Below, in pieces: positions 5,466 through 6,199 of a stretch of 6,199 nt of DNA (the first letter of the stretch is position 1; the number at the start of each line of letters is the position of its first letter). Position numbers and translations under genes: made by a program. The notes under the pieces are model-generated. The model was not told the DNA's origin. It was given only the letters and a program-made list of their open reading frames with translations, and ran no database searches. This stretch comes from Acidimicrobiaceae bacterium (GTDB taxonomy: Bacteria > Actinomycetota > Acidimicrobiia > Acidimicrobiales > RAAP-2). Location: positions 1-6,199 of the forward strand of contig PMAL01000190.1 in NCBI GenBank assembly GCA_003152555.1. The letters are read 5' to 3'.

Positions 5466-6199
5466 TCAACCGAAGCGAGCGCCTCTTCGAGCGCCGTGCG
5501 ACGGCGGCGCTCGATCTCGCTGACGTCCAGTTCGACCGCACCGATCTTGACGCGATCTCCGCCCGCGATGCCCAGGACCAGCAGTGGCACGCCCGCGCAC
5601 GCGCAACGCGCGCCAAAAGCCTCGGGGTTACTCGTCGCCATCACGAACCGACCGGGGAACTCGCTGAAGAGTTCGGCGTGTTCGACAGGTTCCACGACGT
5701 CAAGGCCTACATTCGTCGTCGCCGCCATTTCGGCGAGCGCTGTGGCGAGGCCGCCGCCACCCACGTCGTGCACGGCCGTGACGTCACTGGTGTGTCCGGC
5801 GCACAACCGAGAAATCTCGTCGACGACGAAGCGAACGCTCGTGGCAAACGACCCCGATTGAAACTCCGGCACGTGGCCGCCACGTCGAGCGCGCAACGTC
5901 GCCCACTTCGTGCCGCCCAAAGGAAAGGGCTGAAGCCCGTCGCAACGGCGCGTACCAACCAGCACCACCGTGTCGCCGGCGCGCCAGGCCCAGCCGGGCG
6001 GTGGCGCGAGCAGCGAATCAATCACCCCGAGCAGTCCCACCACCGGAGTCGGGTCGATATCGCTGCCCCCGCTCTCGTTGTAGAGCGAGACGTTGCCGCC
6101 GACGACCGGCACCTCGAGGTCGCGGCAGGCCTGCGCAAGGCCCTCGACCGCCTCGCTCAGCTGCCAGGCGACGTGCGGCTTCTCGGGGTTGCCGAAGTT
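5462..6199 (-). CDS. purL: Phosphoribosylformylglycinamidine synthase large subunit, C-terminal part
   Basis: PurL converts FGAR to FGAM with ATP and glutamine-derived ammonia, the fourth purine step. Only the last 245 residues are present; the gene runs off the right edge, so its start and about two thirds of a typical 740-aa small-type PurL are missing. The first visible residues, NFGNPEKPHVAWQ, and then EVPVVGGNVSLYNESGG (29-45) and DIDPTPVVG (48-56), are classic PurL. Further landmarks are PLGGTKW (93-99), HDVGGGGLATALAEMA (144-159; a serine followed by D or E is more usual where the first glycines lie) and ELFSEFPGRFVMA (176-188) in the AIRS-C domain. This type works with separate PurS and PurQ subunits, which may lie to the right. 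The TAG stop shares a CTAG with the PHP gene stop. It points the same way as purF-purM-pyrE but is cut off from them by the PHP gene, so it likely ends its own transcript. Confidence 0.97.
   Translation of the reverse strand, partial: NFGNPEKPHVAWQLSEAVEGLAQACRDLEVPVVGGNVSLYNESGGSDIDPTPVVGLLGVIDSLLAPPPGWAWRAGDTVVLVGTRRCDGLQPFPLGGTKWATLRARRGGHVPEFQSGSFATSVRFVVDEISRLCAGHTSDVTAVHDVGGGGLATALAEMAATTNVGLDVVEPVEHAELFSEFPGRFVMATSNPEAFGARCACAGVPLLVLGIAGGDRVKIGAVELDVSEIERRRRTALEEALASVD

Noticed and set aside
5588..5616. A repetitive-looking GC-alternating stretch in purL.
   Set aside because: It is explained by Ala/Cys/Arg codons in high-GC coding sequence and shows no regular repeat unit.
1..6199. 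Mobile elements, attachment sites, CRISPR arrays, tRNA/rRNA, riboswitches and rho-independent terminators.
   Set aside because: I found no direct-repeat arrays, transposase motifs, cloverleaf sequence, or GC hairpin followed by a T run. Both convergent junctions overlap and leave no room for a terminator.

Overview
This window looks like ordinary chromosome from a high-GC bacterium. By eye it is about 60% G+C, with strong G/C preference at third codon positions, frequent GTG starts and very little intergenic DNA. The protein sequences, the Fe-S type PurF with a propeptide, and the TANNNT-type leaderless starts fit an actinobacterium (Actinomycetota). An Acidimicrobiia-like lineage is a guess I cannot test from sequence alone. 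I see no mobile element, CRISPR array, tRNA, rRNA or riboswitch.

Layout, left to right. (1) A small unrecognised arginine-rich protein of 94 aa lies on the minus strand (22-306). (2) Diverging from it is a 358-aa cytoplasmic serine hydrolase of the beta-lactamase/NylB-EstB family (376-1452, plus). (3) A tightly packed minus-strand nucleotide-synthesis operon follows: purF (4446 to 3046), purM (3049 to 1988) and pyrE (1991 to 1437). Each junction is a 4-bp GTGA stop/start overlap. The 3' end of pyrE overlaps the end of the hydrolase gene by 16 bp, tail to tail. (4) A 95-bp divergent spacer separates purF from a plus-strand PHP-domain phosphoesterase (4542-5465). (5) The 3' third of purL enters from the right edge on the minus strand (6199 to 5462). 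It meets the PHP gene tail to tail, and a single palindromic CTAG supplies the stop codon for both strands.

The genes form a coherent metabolic neighbourhood. PurF (step 1), PurL (step 4) and PurM (step 5) are de novo purine enzymes. PyrE is the orotate-to-OMP step of pyrimidine synthesis and, like PurF, consumes PRPP, so one transcript would drive two competing PRPP sinks. The PHP protein resembles the YciV/TrpH phosphoesterases acting on nucleotides or RNA ends, which would suit the context, but its substrate is not shown. The hydrolase and the 94-aa protein have no evident link to the pathway.

I did not find a clear new biological system. The points most worth a second look are the placement of pyrE in a purine operon, the inverted PHP gene splitting purL from purF, the shared CTAG stop, the apparent leaderless starts, and the unrecognised 94-aa protein.
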